From Treponema sp. (GTDB lineage: Bacteria; Spirochaetota; Spirochaetia; Treponematales; Breznakiellaceae): a stretch of 6,673 nucleotides of DNA. A program made the position numbers and the translations under genes. The stretch covers positions 1 to 6,673 of the forward strand of contig JAISYA010000051.1 in assembly GCA_031270205.1 (NCBI GenBank), written 5' to 3'. The notes beneath the pieces are model-generated. The model saw only the letters and a program-made list of their open reading frames with translations, was not told the origin of the DNA and made no database searches. Position 1 is the stretch's first letter; the number at the start of each line of letters is the position of its first letter. This document shows positions 4,993 through 6,673 of the stretch, one piece after another.

Positions 4993-6494
4993 GCAGTCTG
5001 TCCCTCCAGCATATCGGCCATCGCCAGCGTAAGCACCTTGTGATCGCTCGCTTCCTCCCGTGTAAGTTCCCCCGTTATGCGCCCCTGGCACATAACTATG
5101 ATGCGGTCACATAGTCCCAGAATTTCCGGCAGTTCCGAAGATATAAAGATGATCCCTATCCCCTGTTTCGCAAGGTCGCAGATTATCTGGTAGATTTCGC
5201 TCTTTGATCCCACGTCAATCCCCTTGGTCGGTTCGTCCAGTATCAGCAGCTTCGGACTCGCCGCTATCCACCGGGCGAATATCGTCTTCTGCTGGTTGCC
5301 GCCGGACAATTCTCCGATACGCTTGTGGATCGACGGCGTGCGGATATTGAGCTGCCTGACCCCCTGCTCCGCCAACTCACTCTCGGCCTTCCGGTCGATA
5401 AACCCGCGCCGTAAAAGCGAACGCAGCATCACCACGCTGATATTGTCCCGCACCGCCCGGATCGAGAATATGCCCTGGTCTTTCCGGTCCTCGGGGCACA
5501 GACCGATCCCGCTGCCGATGGCGTCTTCCGGAAACCGTATGTCCAGTTCCCTGCCCATCAGCCGGATGCCGCCGCCCTCCCGCCTGTCCGCGCCGAAGAT
5601 GGCCCGCATCGTCTCTGTCCGCCCGGCCCCGACAAGCCCGGCAAACCCCACGATTTCACCGGCGCGCACCTCGAAGCTTACGTCCCTGACATTGTCCGCC
5701 CGCAAATTCTCGGCCCGGAAGATCACCTCCCCGATCCGCTCGTTCCGCGACAGCGAGCGGAATACGTCTCCCAGATCCCGGCCCACCATGCTGCGGATGA
5801 TCTCGTCCTCGCTTATAGCGCCTGTCGCCGCCTGCCGCACAAACCGGCCGTCCTTCAATATCACCACCTGGTCGGTGATCCTGAATATCTCCTTCATGCG
5901 GTGGGACACATAGAGGATGATCATCTCGTCCTTCAGCCGCCTTATAATTTCAAAAAGCGAATCGATTTCCGTGTCGGAAAGGCTGGCGGTCGGCTCGTCG
6001 AAGGCGATGATGGCGGGGCGCCGGCGGTAGGCCTTCATGATCTCCACCATCTGCTGGAACGCCACCGACAGATCCCGTACCCGCACGGTCGCCTTGAAGG
6101 GCAGCCGGAACTCGTCGATAATTTCCTGGGCCTTCGCGTTTAATTCTCCAAAGTTGACCAGCCCCAGCCTGCCCGCCGGAATGTCCTCCATGAAGATATT
6201 TTCCGCCGCCGACAGGTAGGGAATGATCTGGCGTTCCTGGTAGATGACACTTACCCCCGCCCTGATAGCCTCGCGGGGATCGGCGAAATTCCGCTCCCCG
6301 CCGTCGATAAGGTACTGGCCGGAATCGTGCTGATAATCGCCGTTCAGTATCTTGAGCAGGGTGCTTTGACCCGCGCCGTTTTCCCCGACAAGGGCGGGTA
6401 CCTCCCCCCGGCGCGCGGTAAAGCTGACGCCGTCAAGCGCGAGGACGCCGGGAAAGGACTTGCTGATGTCTTTGAATTCAAGTAACTCGCTCAT
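4989..6494 (-). CDS. Sugar ABC transporter ATPase (two nucleotide-binding domains), AraG/RbsA/MglA type
   Basis: This is the cytoplasmic energy subunit of the importer, 501 residues, the normal length for the family. Domain 1 (about 4-235) has Walker A Gly-Glu-Asn-Gly-Ala-Gly-Gln-Ser-Thr (37-45), Q-loop Q86, signature Leu-Ser-Val-Ala-Phe-Gln-Gln (142-148), Walker B Ile-Ile-Ala-Phe-Asp-Glu (162-167) and switch H198. Domain 2 (about 258-495) has the usual degenerate Walker A Gly-Leu-Val-Gly-Ala-Gly-Arg-Thr-Glu (286-294), a full signature Leu-Ser-Gly-Gly-Asn-Gln-Gln (396-402) and Walker B ending in Asp420-Glu421. The odd point is Q43 where nearly all relatives have the catalytic lysine; P33 also replaces a usual histidine. 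Phrases such as Ile-Ile-Ala-Phe-Asp-Glu-Pro-Thr and Leu-Tyr-Val-Ser-His-Arg-Met recall AraG. The ATG at 6494 has GGAGG 5 bases upstream. An upstream ATG at 6509 overlaps the previous stop as ATGA but has a poorer ribosome site. The gene is tightly coupled to its neighbours. Confidence 0.95.
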   Translation of the reverse strand: MSELLEFKDISKSFPGVLALDGVSFTARRGEVPALVGENGAGQSTLLKILNGDYQHDSGQYLIDGGERNFADPREAIRAGVSVIYQERQIIPYLSAAENIFMEDIPAGRLGLVNFGELNAKAQEIIDEFRLPFKATVRVRDLSVAFQQMVEIMKAYRRRPAIIAFDEPTASLSDTEIDSLFEIIRRLKDEMIILYVSHRMKEIFRITDQVVILKDGRFVRQAATGAISEDEIIRSMVGRDLGDVFRSLSRNERIGEVIFRAENLRADNVRDVSFEVRAGEIVGFAGLVGAGRTETMRAIFGADRREGGGIRLMGRELDIRFPEDAIGSGIGLCPEDRKDQGIFSIRAVRDNISVVMLRSLLRRGFIDRKAESELAEQGVRQLNIRTPSIHKRIGELSGGNQQKTIFARWIAASPKLLILDEPTKGIDVGSKSEIYQIICDLAKQGIGIIFISSELPEILGLCDRIIVMCQGRITGELTREEASDHKVLTLAMADMLEGQTA

Positions 6495-6505
6495 ACCCCC
6501 CTCCA

Positions 6506-6673
6506 TCATTTCCCAAAAAACCGCTCCTGGTTCTGAAACACTTCCATCATGGCCAAAACATTTTCCGGCGGCACGTCAAAGGGCAGCGCGTGAGTGGGGG
6601 CGATGATAAGCCCGCCGCCGGGGCGTAAAATATTCACCACCCGGACGATCTCTTTCTGCACCTCCTGCGGCGA
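6506..6673 (-). CDS. Uroporphyrinogen-decarboxylase-like (URO-D/MtaA/CmuA superfamily) protein, C-terminal end
   Basis: Only the last 55 residues and the stop codon are in the window. They show the closing pattern of the URO-D superfamily: a helix (Val-Gln-Lys-Glu-Ile-Val at 5-10), then Pro-Gly-Gly-Gly-Leu-Ile-Ile-Ala-Pro-Thr-His (18-28), the last barrel strand, and Val-Pro-Pro-Glu-Asn-Val (34-39) before a final helix. The family includes the heme enzyme HemE and many corrinoid-linked methyltransferases. Members of unknown function frequently occur next to sugar ABC genes, and that is the likely case here, since a heme-pathway HemE would not be expected in this operon. The gene ends 11 bases before the chosen ATPase start, so the two are co-transcribed. 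The catalytic part is outside the window and the reaction cannot be named. Confidence 0.8.
   Translation of the reverse strand, partial: SPQEVQKEIVRVVNILRPGGGLIIAPTHALPFDVPPENVLAMMEVFQNQERFFGK

Noticed and set aside
4993..5091. Upstream extension of the permease frame by 33 codons into the ATPase gene
   Set aside because: The extension is hydrophilic and unlike permease N-termini. The ATG at 4992, with ATGA overlap and GGAGG upstream, is much the better start.
5224..5913. Long open frame (229 codons) on the plus strand opposite the ATPase gene
   Set aside because: Its product is rich in Ser, Arg and Pro with no recognisable domain, and it lies wholly antisense to a well-conserved ATPase. 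It is a by-product of GC-rich codon use.

Overview
The window reads as a piece of a spirochaete chromosome, most probably a Treponema-like lineage of the termite-gut or environmental type. This is inferred from the secreted binding protein, whose signal peptide ends in Ala-Phe-Ala and runs into a Gly/Gln-rich linker, from the moderately high GC content, and from a Cache-type chemoreceptor without a C-terminal CheR-binding pentapeptide. No rRNA or housekeeping marker is present, so the assignment is tentative. All intact genes lie on the minus strand.

From right to left, in the direction of transcription, the first block is a sugar-transport operon. It holds the 3' end of a uroporphyrinogen-decarboxylase-like gene (6506-6673), a double-domain sugar ABC ATPase (4989-6494), an RbsC/AraH-type permease (4018-4992, overlapping the ATPase by ATGA), and an AraF-like periplasmic sugar-binding protein (2912-3955). 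A strong intrinsic terminator (2857-2893) closes it. The set resembles the arabinose AraFGH system by eye, but the gene order differs from E. coli araFGH and some sugar-contact residues are not kept. The ATPase has a striking change: the Walker A lysine of its first nucleotide-binding domain is glutamine. The second domain of this family normally lacks that lysine too, so neither Walker A motif has it.

Between the terminator and the next gene lies a small gene graveyard on the plus strand. It contains the C-terminal end of an AraC-type regulator (about 2582-2728), immediately followed in another frame by what looks like the C-terminal tail of an Rpn/PD-(D/E)XK transposase-family protein (about 2719-2811). 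The minus-strand promoter of the chemoreceptor gene sits at the edge of this debris.

The chemoreceptor (423-2537) is a full transmembrane methyl-accepting protein: TM1, extracytoplasmic Cache-like sensor, TM2, HAMP, signalling hairpin. It may sense nutrients in parallel with the transporter, but nothing in the sequence ties the two together.

At the left edge is the start of a heavy-metal-associated (HMA) domain protein with a Cys-x-x-Cys copper site (1-210, running off the window). Its Shine-Dalgarno sequence lies in a perfect small inverted repeat, and an 11-bp tandem repeat lies further upstream. I found no CRISPR array, tRNA, rRNA or intact mobile element, and no evidence of a wholly new system. 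The most noteworthy item is the Walker A substitution.
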